From assembly GCA_903851195.1 (NCBI GenBank), contig CAINNJ010000064.1:248001-312000 (forward strand): a stretch of DNA of 64,000 bases, in the 5' to 3' direction. The notes under the pieces are model-generated. The model searched no databases. It was not told where the DNA came from and worked only from the letters and a program-made list of their open reading frames with translations. Each line of letters begins with the position of its first letter. The first letter of the stretch is position 1. The DNA comes from an uncultured Acidobacteriia bacterium. Lineage in GTDB: Bacteria; Acidobacteriota; Terriglobia; Bryobacterales; Bryobacteraceae. Both the position numbers and the translations under genes were made by a program. Positions 7,756 through 16,290 of the stretch are shown here, piece after piece.

Positions 7756-8663
7756 GGACGGCGCGATCCCGTCACGGAAGATACGAAGGCGGCGCCGACG
7801 ATCAGCACTCCTCCCGCGAGTGCCCCGATCCCCGGCGCCTCACGTGCCAGAGCCCAGGCCCACACCGGATTGAAGACGGGTTCTGCCAGGAGCAGCGTGG
7901 CGGCTTCAAACGCGGGGACGTGGCGGATCGAGCGCGTGAGGAAAACGTAGGCCAGTCCCACCTGAAAGATGCCCAGATAGAGAAGCGCTGCCGCATCCGC
8001 CGCCCCCACCCTGGCGACCGGGAGAGCGGCCGGCAGACACGCCGCGAACGCAATCAGATTCCCCGCGATAACGGCGGCCGCCGCCGGGTTGGCGGTCGTT
8101 TCCGCTTCCGCCCGCTTTCGCCCCAGCCAGCGGAGGCTGGTCAGCGTGCACGCCCAGGCAAAGCCGGAAAGAACGGCCAGCAGGTTGCCTTGGGCGGAAC
8201 CGCCCGCCGGCACACCGGAGACCGCGGCCCGCGAGCCGGACGAAAACAGCACCATCGCAGCTCCCGCACCCACCGCGGCAAACACCACAAGATCGGCCCG
8301 GCGCACCTTTTCGCGCAAAACCAGGGGGCCGAGCACCAGCATGTACAGCGGCGCCGTCGACTGCAGATAGATCGCGTTGGCGGCGGTCGTGAGCTTATTC
8401 GCCAGCGCGAACGAAACCAGTGTCGCGGCGTAGGCGGCGCCGGCAGCCCACGTGCGCCAGGTCCAGCCGCGGCGCGCCTCGGGGAGAAACACCAAAAGAA
8501 CGCCCGCCGCGATACCGGACCGAAATCCGGCCACCTGCCAGCCCGTCAGCGAGCAGGCTTTGATGGCCACGCCGCCCGTGGAAAACAGAAACGCCGAGAG
8601 AAAAAGAAGCAGGCGGTAGACGTTGCGCGGGCTTCCGTCATGTCTGGGTGATATGTGCGGCAA
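7752..8663 (-). CDS. EamA/DMT-family transporter
   Basis: 303 residues, with about ten predicted membrane helices arranged as two EamA repeats of five, the standard layout of drug/metabolite transporters. The first repeat starts RLLLFLSAFLFSTGGVAIKA and the second near residue 155 (GNLLAVLSGFAWACTL). Such proteins export or import small metabolites or amino acids; the substrate is unknown. The start is taken as TTG at 8663 with no strong ribosome binding site, so the first 15 residues are uncertain. It is convergent with the DUF4342 gene (4-base overlap). Confidence 0.8.
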   Translation of the reverse strand: MPHISPRHDGSPRNVYRLLLFLSAFLFSTGGVAIKACSLTGWQVAGFRSGIAAGVLLVFLPEARRGWTWRTWAAGAAYAATLVSFALANKLTTAANAIYLQSTAPLYMLVLGPLVLREKVRRADLVVFAAVGAGAAMVLFSSGSRAAVSGVPAGGSAQGNLLAVLSGFAWACTLTSLRWLGRKRAEAETTANPAAAAVIAGNLIAFAACLPAALPVARVGAADAAALLYLGIFQVGLAYVFLTRSIRHVPAFEAATLLLAEPVFNPVWAWALAREAPGIGALAGGVLIVGAAFVSSVTGSRRP

Positions 8664-8754
8664 ATTTCAACGGTAGCGCGACCCCGCCTATCGCCATATC
8701 CGCTCCGGCGCGGTTAACATAACAGCAGAGAAGAAAGTTTCAGGGAGCCGTCCG

Positions 8755-9621
8755 TTGCACATCATTGCTGAGAAGTCCGACGTGTCGGCGCCAGGAGACG
8801 TCGCCACGGTCCTGCCCGCCGAACCGTTGAAACCCTGGCGACAGACCGTAACCTATCTGTCCCAGACGGAAGTGCATGTTTATGGTCTCGCCATCGCCGC
8901 CAGCGTTCTGCTTAGTTTCTTCCCGTTTCTGATCGTCATGCTGACGCTGCTGCGGAATGTGTTTCACTTTCCCGCGGCGGAGCGGGCTCTGGTTCTGGCC
9001 CTGGGCGACTATTTCCCGGGCGACCTGGGCCTCTTCATCATCCGGAATCTGACCAAAGTGAATCACGGGCGGTTTCAGATTACGTCCGTCATCCTGCTTC
9101 TGTTCACCGCGAACGGCATCTTCGAGCCTCTGGAAGTCGCGCTGAACCGGGCTTGGGGAGTGACGAAAAACCGCAGCTATTTCCGGAACCAGCTGCTCAG
9201 CCTTTTCCTCATTCTGCTCTGCGGCGGGCTGGCGCTCGGTTCGGTGCTTCTGACCGCCGTGAACCAGCGGCTGATCGCGAACCAGTATGGCCTCCACGTG
9301 ATTCCGCCATGGCTGTCACTGACCATTTTCCGCGTGGCCGCGATCCCGGTGACCATCCTCTCTCTGTTTCTCACGTACTGGATACTGCCGAACCGGAGAG
9401 TGCCGGTGCGCCGCGTCATTCCCGTCGCGGCCATCGCGGGAATCGGCATCGAGGCCCTGAAGTACCTGTTCCTCTTCTGCTGGCCCTGGCTGAACCGCAA
9501 GTTCACGAACGAATACGGGCCGTTCTCGTACTCGGTCTCCATCATGGTTTTCGCCATGGGCACCTCGTTGCTGGTGCTGGCGGGGGCGGAATGGTCAGCG
9601 CGCGGCGGGAATCAGGAGTAG
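8755..9621 (+). CDS. YihY/BrkB-family inner membrane protein
   Basis: 288 residues with six membrane helices, the layout of the YihY family (once mislabelled ribonuclease BN). Typical elements are AASVLLSFFPFLIVMLTLLR near residue 50, LLLFTANGIFEPLEVALNRAWG near 125 and the late ALKYLFLFCWPWLNRKFTNEYG region. Physiological function of the family is unsettled. TTG 8755 is taken as start because GGGAG is eight bases upstream and the next in-frame starts would cut the cytoplasmic N-terminus. Confidence 0.85.
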   Translation: MHIIAEKSDVSAPGDVATVLPAEPLKPWRQTVTYLSQTEVHVYGLAIAASVLLSFFPFLIVMLTLLRNVFHFPAAERALVLALGDYFPGDLGLFIIRNLTKVNHGRFQITSVILLLFTANGIFEPLEVALNRAWGVTKNRSYFRNQLLSLFLILLCGGLALGSVLLTAVNQRLIANQYGLHVIPPWLSLTIFRVAAIPVTILSLFLTYWILPNRRVPVRRVIPVAAIAGIGIEALKYLFLFCWPWLNRKFTNEYGPFSYSVSIMVFAMGTSLLVLAGAEWSARGGNQE

Positions 9622-10475
9622 CGGGCGGGCATTCCGGCCGCTTCCGGCATCATCGGCTGGCCGGGCCAGTTTAGCTGCAGGTCGGCCGAGACTTCGTCCA
9701 GCATCTGCAACGTCGTCACCCGGCTTTCCATTGCGAATGCCGTGAGCATCAGATTGTCGCAGACGGAGTTGATCAGGCGCGGAATTCCCTGCGTCCGGCG
9801 GTGGATTTCGAGCAACACATCGGCGGGAAAAACGCGCTGTTCCCGCAGACCCGCGCGACCGAGCCGCGTCGCGATGTACTGCGCCGTCTCGCCCGGCGTA
9901 AAAGGGCGCAGCCGGCAGCGCAGCGCGATGCGTTGCCGCAACTGGCGATACTGATTCTGTTCGAGTTTCTGGTCCAGTTCCGGCTGCCCGGAAAGGATGA
10001 TCTGCAGCAGTTTGCCCCGGCGATTCTCCAGATTGCCCAGCAGCCGGATCTCTTCGAGCACATCCCAGTCGAGGTTCTGCGCCTCATCCACGATGAGGGC
10101 GGTCGTGCGATTCTGATTGGCCCGTTCGAGAAGCATGCCGTTGAGCGCGAAAAGGACTTCCATCTTCGAAGTTCTGGTGCAGGGCAGATCGAAATCGTAC
10201 GCGATCATCTCGAAAAACTGATCCGACGTCAGACGCGAGTTGAAGACGAAGGCAAACGGCGTGTGATGGGAGGAAAGATGGTCGCGCAGGCACTCGAGCA
10301 TGGTCGTCTTGCCGGTTCCGACCTCACCGGTAAGAACAATGAAGCCTTTACGACTCTGCACGCCGTAGATCAGATTGGCCAGCGCTTCCTCATGGTGCGG
10401 ACTCCGGTAGAGAAAGGCCGGATCCGGACTCAGATTGAACGGGTTACCGGATAAGCCAAAAAACGCCTTGTACAT
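9612..10475 (-). CDS. ExeA-type AAA ATPase
   Basis: 287 residues starting MYKAFFGLSGNPFNLSPDP, the signature beginning of the ExeA/GspA family. Walker A is TGEVGTGKTTML (about residues 46-57), Walker B is TALIVDEAQNL (about 125-135), and the sensor region is ILSGQPELDQKL. These ATPases work with type II secretion or peptidoglycan-spanning assemblies; MSHA and exopolysaccharide loci also carry them. Here no secretion genes are adjacent and the peptidoglycan-binding domain of full ExeA is absent, so the role is open. It converges on the YihY gene with a 10-base overlap. Confidence 0.85.
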   Translation of the reverse strand: MYKAFFGLSGNPFNLSPDPAFLYRSPHHEEALANLIYGVQSRKGFIVLTGEVGTGKTTMLECLRDHLSSHHTPFAFVFNSRLTSDQFFEMIAYDFDLPCTRTSKMEVLFALNGMLLERANQNRTTALIVDEAQNLDWDVLEEIRLLGNLENRRGKLLQIILSGQPELDQKLEQNQYRQLRQRIALRCRLRPFTPGETAQYIATRLGRAGLREQRVFPADVLLEIHRRTQGIPRLINSVCDNLMLTAFAMESRVTTLQMLDEVSADLQLNWPGQPMMPEAAGMPARYS

Positions 10476-10671
10476 GCGAGACGTTTCAAGCGTAGCACGC
10501 AGGCCGGAAACGGCAAAAAGCGAAGTACTGTAATGGAATTCGCTTTTCGGCTGTTTAGTAATAAATACTACGTACGCTTCCGTTCGGTGTAACGGCAGCG
10601 CGGGCGGATGCTGTTTACGGGTAAACTGGAAATGTTCGCATACTTGCTTTTCGGGGGCTACCACCGGTTTT

Positions 10672-11691
10672 ATGCAATATCGAGTCTGCCTGGGAACCGC
10701 CGCCGCGCTGGCGGCCGCGCTGTGTCTGCATCCTGTTGTCCGCGCCCAGGAGCCGATCCGGGTCACGGTGAACGATGTCATCGTGCCGGTGACCGTAACC
10801 GACGATAAAGGCCGCTTCGTTTCCAATCTGGAGAAGAGCGACTTCCATCTCTACGACGAAGGCCGGGAACAGAAAATCAGCTTTTTCAGCCACCAGCAGT
10901 CGCAGCCCATCGTGATCGGTTTCCTGCTCGACCAGAGCAACGGGATGAAGATCCACTGGGAAAAATACAAGGAAGCGGCCACCGAGCTGATGCTGAATCT
11001 GCTGCCGCTCGAGAAGAAGTACAGCGGCTACCTGATCACGTACGGAAACGAGCCCGAACTGGTGGCGGATACCAACAGCGATTCCGAAAAGATGGTGGAG
11101 AAGCTGCGGAAGATGAAGCCCGGCGGCGGCGCGGCGCTGTTCGACGCCATTTACATGGCGTGCACCAGCCGCAAGACCATCAAGGGCGAGCCTTACGAAC
11201 CCCGCCGCATCGTGGTGGTGATCGGCGACGGGCACGATACGTCCAGCAAGAAAACGCTGAAGGAGGTCATTGAGATCGCCCAGCGCAACCTGGTAACCGT
11301 CTACGCCCTGAGCACGGTCGCTTTCGGCTTCCACACCGACTCGGAGGACAATCTGGTCCAGCTGACCGAGCAGACCGGCGGCCGTGTCGTGACGCCGCTG
11401 AACGATGTCTATAAGGACATTTCGGGATATCTCTCGACACCCTCCGACGCCGGAAACTACGCCATTACGGTGGGCACCGGCGGGTATACCGCCGAAGTAT
11501 CCAGCGCTATTTTCCGCGCGATCGCAAATCTCGAGGGTGAAATTACAACCCAATATGTGATGCGATACACACCCGATGTGGCGGAAAAGGGCAGTGATCG
11601 ACAATTTCGGCGAATCCGCGTCGCGGTGAATCTGCAAAATGTGACCGTACGGTATCGCAACGGCTACTATCCCTTCGGCCCGCCGCAATAA
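10672..11691 (+). CDS. VWFA-related Acidobacterial domain protein, secreted
   Basis: 339 residues: signal peptide MQYRVCLGTAAALAAALCL...VRAQ, an N-terminal VxVxVTDxxG segment (residues about 28-70), then a von Willebrand A fold. This is the layout of the TIGR03436 family, abundant in Solibacter relatives. The metal site reads DQSNG instead of the usual DxSxS, while IVVVIGDGHDTSS supplies the later metal-binding Asp. The C-terminal half ends GYYPFGPP, typical of the family. Function is unknown; adhesion or protein binding outside the cytoplasmic membrane is a guess. Confidence 0.9.
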   Translation: MQYRVCLGTAAALAAALCLHPVVRAQEPIRVTVNDVIVPVTVTDDKGRFVSNLEKSDFHLYDEGREQKISFFSHQQSQPIVIGFLLDQSNGMKIHWEKYKEAATELMLNLLPLEKKYSGYLITYGNEPELVADTNSDSEKMVEKLRKMKPGGGAALFDAIYMACTSRKTIKGEPYEPRRIVVVIGDGHDTSSKKTLKEVIEIAQRNLVTVYALSTVAFGFHTDSEDNLVQLTEQTGGRVVTPLNDVYKDISGYLSTPSDAGNYAITVGTGGYTAEVSSAIFRAIANLEGEITTQYVMRYTPDVAEKGSDRQFRRIRVAVNLQNVTVRYRNGYYPFGPPQ

Positions 11692-11784
11692 ACAATCCAT
11701 CCCGCGGCACTAGCTCGTTCCGCTCCTCACAAGCCACTATTCCGAAATCCCTCCCGCGCTGTAACATAAGGGAACGGCATTTCC

Positions 11785-12729
11785 GTGAATAGAGCGTTTT
11801 CCATGCTCGCGGCTCCGATCCCGAAGCCACTGCCTGATGAAACAGGCCGGCTCCGGCGGGCGCACTGGTGTCTGATCGAGGTGGCGCGCCCCGGCCACTC
11901 GCCCGTCCCTTTTGCCATTCTTTTCGCCGACAGCGATACGGACTTCCTCTATATTCGGTGCCGGCGGGCCGCGCACCTGACAAATCCGGAAGAAATGGAC
12001 GAACTTTCCGAACAGGAAACGGATATTCTGGAACTGCTGCCGCGGGAACTGGAAATTCGCGCCCGGGAACACGGCGCGGCGGCTTTGCTCGCTGCTCTCG
12101 AGGACTCCCTGAGCGGCTTCTTCCGGATCACCGACCGCACCGCGATTACCTATTCGGGAAATCCGCAACGGGCCACCGACCGGCTTTTCGACGAGCACGT
12201 CGACCCCGAAATCCGCCCGTGGGTAACCCATCTGCCGCTTTACGGACTGCGCGTGGCGGCAACCCGCTTCGGCGAGGGCCACGCAGTCGACAACGGCAGG
12301 CCCGGGGAAGAGGAAGCCTGGCTGCGAATGCCGGAGGGCTTGCGGCTCGCGCCAGGCATGTTCGTGGCGCGCGTCGTCGGCCGCTCCATGGAGCCTCTGA
12401 TACCGGACGGCAGCCTGTGTGTGTTCCGGGCGAACGTAACCGGCTCGCGAAAAGGAAAGTACGTGCTCGTTGAAAAGTTCGGAGAGAACGACTTCGAAGC
12501 GCGCTACACCGTCAAGCGATATACCAGCGAAATCCGGCGGGCGGGCGATCACCGGGCAGATCACCGGGCAGATCACCAGGAAGATGACCGGCAAGCCGAC
12601 AGGGAAGATGGCTGGGAACACAGCCGGATCCGGCTCGAACCTCTGAACCGGAGTTTCGAAGCCTTTGAACTGGGGCCGGACGAGTTCCGGGTGATCGCGG
12701 AGTTCGTGGAGGTTCTGGGGCCTGCCTGA
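11785..12729 (+). CDS. S24/LexA-like serine peptidase with unusual N-terminal domain
   Basis: 314 residues from GTG 11785 (ATG 11803 is an alternative). Residues about 180-305 are a LexA/UmuD-type S24 fold: LAPGMFVARVVGRSMEPLIP holds the nucleophile Ser and YTVKRYTSE the general-base Lys. Unlike LexA, the first 170 residues show no helix-turn-helix and start with a domain I do not recognise (WCLIEVARPGHSPVPFAILF...). Between the catalytic Lys and the last strands lies a tetrapeptide repeat coded by five 12-bp units (12547-12606). Its end overlaps mutY, suggesting coupling between a self-cleaving or signal-sensing protein and base-excision repair. Confidence 0.75.
   Translation: MNRAFSMLAAPIPKPLPDETGRLRRAHWCLIEVARPGHSPVPFAILFADSDTDFLYIRCRRAAHLTNPEEMDELSEQETDILELLPRELEIRAREHGAAALLAALEDSLSGFFRITDRTAITYSGNPQRATDRLFDEHVDPEIRPWVTHLPLYGLRVAATRFGEGHAVDNGRPGEEEAWLRMPEGLRLAPGMFVARVVGRSMEPLIPDGSLCVFRANVTGSRKGKYVLVEKFGENDFEARYTVKRYTSEIRRAGDHRADHRADHQEDDRQADREDGWEHSRIRLEPLNRSFEAFELGPDEFRVIAEFVEVLGPA
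12547..12606 (+). repeat. Five tandem 12-bp units inside the S24 peptidase gene
   Basis: Units GATCACCGGGCA, GATCACCGGGCA, GATCACCAGGAA, GATGACCGGCAA and GCCGACAGGGAA follow one another exactly in frame, encoding DHRA-DHRA-DHQE-DDRQ-ADRE. The first two are identical, so expansion is recent or slippage-prone. The insert is charged and probably a surface loop. Confidence 0.85.
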
Positions 12730-13750
12730 AACTCCGCGTTCGCACGCGCGTCCGGATCCCGTTGCCTTCCGGCGAGCGCTGCTGACCTGGTTTGCCGCTT
12801 CGCGGCGGGCTTTGCCGTGGCGTGTGAACGCGGATTTCTACCGCGTTTGGATCTCCGAGATCATGCTGCAGCAGACGCGTGTCGAAGCCGTCATCCCTTA
12901 TTACGAACGCTTTCTCGGCAGATTCCCCGACATCGCCGCGCTGGCCGCCGCCCCCGAGCAGGATCTTCTCGCGGCCTGGAGCGGTCTCGGCTACTACAGC
13001 CGCGCACGGAAACTGCAGGCCGCGGCCCGGCGCATCGTCCGCGAAGGCATACCCTCCACCTGCGAAGCGATTCGGGAACTGGACGGCGTGGGCCCTTACA
13101 CCGCCGGCGCCCTCGCCAGTATCGTGTTTGGTCTCCCGCACACCGCCATCGACGGCAATGTTCTGCGCGTCATCAGCCGGCTGACCAACGACCCTGCGGA
13201 GATCTCCGCGCCCGCGACGAAGCGGCGTTTTGACGCGGTCGCGCTCACCCTGCTCGATCCGGTCCGCCCCGGCGACTTCAACCAGGCCATGATGGAACTC
13301 GGCGCCACGGTCTGCAAACCCCGGCTGCCGCTTTGCGACGTCTGCCCGGTCCGGACCTTCTGCGCCGCGCGGGAAGCCGGGACGGAGCGCGCACTGCCCG
13401 TGAAGCGGAAGCCGCCGAAAACGCGCGAAGTCCGCCTTGCTCTGGCCCTGTTCCGCAATGGGTCCGGCATATACCTGGTGCAACGCGATGCGGGCCAAAG
13501 CCGTCTTGCAGGATTCTGGGAATTGCCCGCGAAGGAACTGTTTCCGGGTCTGCGCGGCCGCGTGGCGGCGGAATTCTCCCACCAGATTGTGAATGACCGG
13601 TTCCGCGTCCGCGTGAGCGATTGCCGGGTCCCGGCGGAACTGCCGGCGGGGCGCTGGGTGAAGCCGGATGAGATGGACGCCCTGCCTCTGGCGACCATTA
13701 CCCGAAAAGCGCTCTCGGCTGTCCGGAACGCCCCCGGCTTTTCCGCCTGA
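12722..13750 (+). CDS. mutY: A/G-specific adenine glycosylase, apparent CTG start
   Basis: Removes adenine mispaired with 8-oxoguanine. Visible are the catalytic Glu in SEIMLQQTRV, the helix-hairpin-helix LDGVGPYTAGALA, the catalytic Asp in IDGNVLRV, the FeS ligands C-x6-C-x2-C-x5-C (VCKPRLPLCDVCPVRTFC) and a C-terminal NUDIX-like 8-oxoG reader. TTG 12812 would start inside LPWR and lose the first helix. Extending the frame adds FRRALLTWFAASRRALPWR, as in the family, but offers no ATG/GTG/TTG before an upstream stop. CTG 12722, nine bases after GGAGG (12708-12712) and overlapping the S24 stop, fits best (342 residues). Confidence 0.9.
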   Translation: MPETPRSHARPDPVAFRRALLTWFAASRRALPWRVNADFYRVWISEIMLQQTRVEAVIPYYERFLGRFPDIAALAAAPEQDLLAAWSGLGYYSRARKLQAAARRIVREGIPSTCEAIRELDGVGPYTAGALASIVFGLPHTAIDGNVLRVISRLTNDPAEISAPATKRRFDAVALTLLDPVRPGDFNQAMMELGATVCKPRLPLCDVCPVRTFCAAREAGTERALPVKRKPPKTREVRLALALFRNGSGIYLVQRDAGQSRLAGFWELPAKELFPGLRGRVAAEFSHQIVNDRFRVRVSDCRVPAELPAGRWVKPDEMDALPLATITRKALSAVRNAPGFSA

Positions 13751-13825
13751 CGGCTTTGTTTCGAAAAGCGGCTGACGGCTCTTTCCGGAAAAAAGCGGCT
13801 GACGGCTCTTTCCGGAAAAAGCCCC
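13747..13825 (+). repeat. Three direct repeats of 25-27 bp after mutY
   Basis: Units begin CTGACGGCT at 13747, 13772 and 13799; units 2 and 3 agree except for the last bases, unit 1 is diverged. Each contains TTTCCGGAAA or a variant, a short palindrome. The first unit includes the mutY stop codon. Role unknown; neither a clear terminator nor a coding repeat. Confidence 0.7.
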
Positions 13826-13977
13826 GTCACCGAATTTTCGTTCCGGCCGCGGCGAACGGCGCGTCCACAGAGGTAGCGCCCGGCGTGCGTGAGTTAAACT
13901 CTGAAAACCGCTTGCTTATTGGTAATGAAAGACGCACTCCGATTCTTTCGGCAGGGCGTTCAGGAATTTATATCGCA

Positions 13978-15321
13978 ATGTTACAAAAAACGACAACCTT
14001 TGTATTGAAGTTCTCTCTGATTTTGGGCCTTGTTCCGTTCGCGGCGTTTGCCTACCCCGAGGGTCCTCCGGCCTTCCGGACCGGAGCCCCCGGCGACCAG
14101 GGCACCTGTCTCGGGAGCGGCTGCCACTCCGGCTCGCTGAACCCGGCCGCGGGCAGCGTAAAAATCGTTCTTCCCGGGGCCAACACCTACACACCGGGGG
14201 TCAAACAGCACCTGATGGTGCAGATTGTGGACTCCACGAAGCAGAAGTTCGGTTTTGAACTGACCGCTCGTCCGGCCAGTAATATCACTGGCGGGCAGGC
14301 GGGCAACTTCACCTCCAGCGACCAACTGACCCAGGTCATCTGCGCCGACGAGAGCAGCCAGCCCTGCGCGGCGAAATTCGCCCAACAGTTCGTCGAGCAC
14401 ACTTTCGCCGGCTACTCCGCCTCGACCACGGGGGGCTATACCTACCAGTTCGACTGGACTCCTCCTGCCACCGATGTCGGCAACGTCAACCTCTACGTTT
14501 CGTCTGTCGCCGGACCGGGTGGCGCGGCGAACCAGAACAACGCGAACGTCTACACCGCGAGTCTGACCCTGACTCCCGCCGCCGCTCCTGCCAATGCGCC
14601 AGTCATCCCGCCGGGAGGCGTGGTGCCCGTATACAGTACTTCCACGACCGTGCAGCCAGGGTCGTGGTTCTCCGTTTACGGCTCGAATCTGGCGGCGGCG
14701 ACGACGATCTGGAACGGAGACTTTCCCACCAACCTGGGCGGCACCACCGTCAAGGTAAACAACAAACCGGCTTACCTGTGGTTCGTCAGTGCCGGGCAGA
14801 TCAACGCGCAGGCGCCTGACGACACCGCGACGGGCACGGTGCCGGTATCCGTTACCACCGCGAACGGGACGGCGAACACAACCATTACTCTGGCGCCCGC
14901 CAGCCCCTCTTTCCTGCTGCTGGGTGACGCAAAGCATGTCACCGGGATCATCCTGACACCGGACGGGTCGGGTTCTCAGGCAGGCGGCGTCTACGATCTG
15001 CTGGGTCCCGCGGCAACCGGCGCGGGTTTCCGGCCCGCGAAAAAGGGCGACAACGTCGCGCTTTACGGGGTTGGCTTCGGACCTCTTCTGAGTCCGGTTC
15101 CGGCGGGTAAAGTGTATGCGAGCGCCTCCGGCGTGGTGACCCTGCCCACCGTCACGCTGGGCGGTGTGCCGGTCACGGTGGATTTCGCGGGTGTCGTCGG
15201 CGCGGGACTGTACCAGCTCAATTTCAAGATCCCGCAAAACGCTCCCAGTGGTGAACTCGTTCTTGCCGCCACCTCGAACGGGTTGCAGACACAAAGCGGC
15301 ATCCTCATTTCGGTCCAGTAA
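13978..15321 (+). CDS. Secreted protein with choice-of-anchor V-like domain and TIGR03437 C-terminus
   Basis: 447 residues from ATG 13978. A signal peptide (MLQKTTTFVLKFSLILGLV...AFA) precedes a domain starting FRTGAPGDQGTCLGSGCHSG, which resembles the 'choice-of-anchor V' domains with a cytochrome-like Cys/Cys-His cluster; the spacing here is C-x4-CH rather than C-x2-CH. From about residue 215 the protein is of the Solibacter TIGR03437 type, with WFSVYGSNLA, QINAQAPDDT and VALYGVGFGP as landmarks. The family is secreted and of unknown role. It stands directly before a second TIGR03437 protein, so the two may be co-expressed. Confidence 0.82.
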   Translation: MLQKTTTFVLKFSLILGLVPFAAFAYPEGPPAFRTGAPGDQGTCLGSGCHSGSLNPAAGSVKIVLPGANTYTPGVKQHLMVQIVDSTKQKFGFELTARPASNITGGQAGNFTSSDQLTQVICADESSQPCAAKFAQQFVEHTFAGYSASTTGGYTYQFDWTPPATDVGNVNLYVSSVAGPGGAANQNNANVYTASLTLTPAAAPANAPVIPPGGVVPVYSTSTTVQPGSWFSVYGSNLAAATTIWNGDFPTNLGGTTVKVNNKPAYLWFVSAGQINAQAPDDTATGTVPVSVTTANGTANTTITLAPASPSFLLLGDAKHVTGIILTPDGSGSQAGGVYDLLGPAATGAGFRPAKKGDNVALYGVGFGPLLSPVPAGKVYASASGVVTLPTVTLGGVPVTVDFAGVVGAGLYQLNFKIPQNAPSGELVLAATSNGLQTQSGILISVQ

Positions 15322-15386
15322 CACTGGGATCTGAAGAGAGGTATAGAAATCCCGTTCGCGACGGCCCAGAATAAGTACTGGAATCA

Positions 15387-16220
15387 ATGATGTGGCCGGG
15401 TGTTCGGAGCGGGAACCGATTTCGTTTCGGTGCCGCGATCCTCGGGATCGCGGCACTCCCTTCCCTTTTAGCGGCAGCGGTCAATACCTACCCCTCATAC
15501 ACAGCACAAAGTATTGTCAGTACTGCCACCCAAACCGCGCAGGCACTGGCGCCGAACAGTATCGCCACCATTTACGGCGCAAACCTCTCGGATTCCACCT
15601 CGGCGGCGTCCGCCCCGCCCGGTTCCACCCTGCCCATAACGCTGGCGGGTGTCAGCGTCTACGTGAACAGTTTGTTCGCGCATTTATTCTATGTTTCCCC
15701 CACCCAGATCAACTTCCTGATCCCTTACGAACTGATCCCGGGCACGGTCACGATCCAGGTCGCACGCGACGGACTGGCCGGGCCTCCCGTCGAGATTCTC
15801 CTCAACAGCACGGCGCCGGGATTATTCCCCTGGAACGGGAATACGGCGATTGCAACTCATTTGAGCGGAGCGCTGTTGACGTCTGCCGCGCCCGCCGGTC
15901 CGGGGGAAATCGTCATCCTGTACGCGGCGGGACTCGGGCGGGTGAATCCCGACACCACTTCCGGACGTCTGGCCATCTCGGCCGCAACTATTCTGGCGTT
16001 GCCACAGTTGCAGATCCTGTTGGCTGGTTTGGCCGTTCCCGCGCAAAACATTCTTTATGCCGGGCTTGCGCCGGGCTACGCCGGGCTGTACCAGATCAAC
16101 CTGCGGCTGCCCGATACGCTTACCGCCAATCCGGAAATCCGGATCCTGGCGGCCGGTCAGATCAGCCCGCCCTCGATTCTGCTTCCGGCCAACGCCAGCG
16201 CCCCGTCTTTAAGCAAATAG
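15387..16220 (+). CDS. Secreted TIGR03437-family protein
   Basis: 277 residues, a signal peptide (FGAAILGIAALPSLLAAAV) then a single TIGR03437-type domain: NSIATIYGANLSD, SPTQINFLIPYEL, GEIVILYAAGLGRVNP and YAGLYQINLRLPDT are its recurring landmarks. It is a paralogue of the preceding protein's C-terminal half and starts 65 bases after it on the same strand. Two adjacent ATGs (15387, 15390) could serve as start. Function unknown; probably surface or periplasmic. Confidence 0.85.
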   Translation: MMWPGVRSGNRFRFGAAILGIAALPSLLAAAVNTYPSYTAQSIVSTATQTAQALAPNSIATIYGANLSDSTSAASAPPGSTLPITLAGVSVYVNSLFAHLFYVSPTQINFLIPYELIPGTVTIQVARDGLAGPPVEILLNSTAPGLFPWNGNTAIATHLSGALLTSAAPAGPGEIVILYAAGLGRVNPDTTSGRLAISAATILALPQLQILLAGLAVPAQNILYAGLAPGYAGLYQINLRLPDTLTANPEIRILAAGQISPPSILLPANASAPSLSK

Positions 16221-16290
16221 AAACCGGGAGCGACGGCACCGCGTTCTTTCTACAAGCTGCGTTCACTCTACAATAGGGAAGGGTACAACT

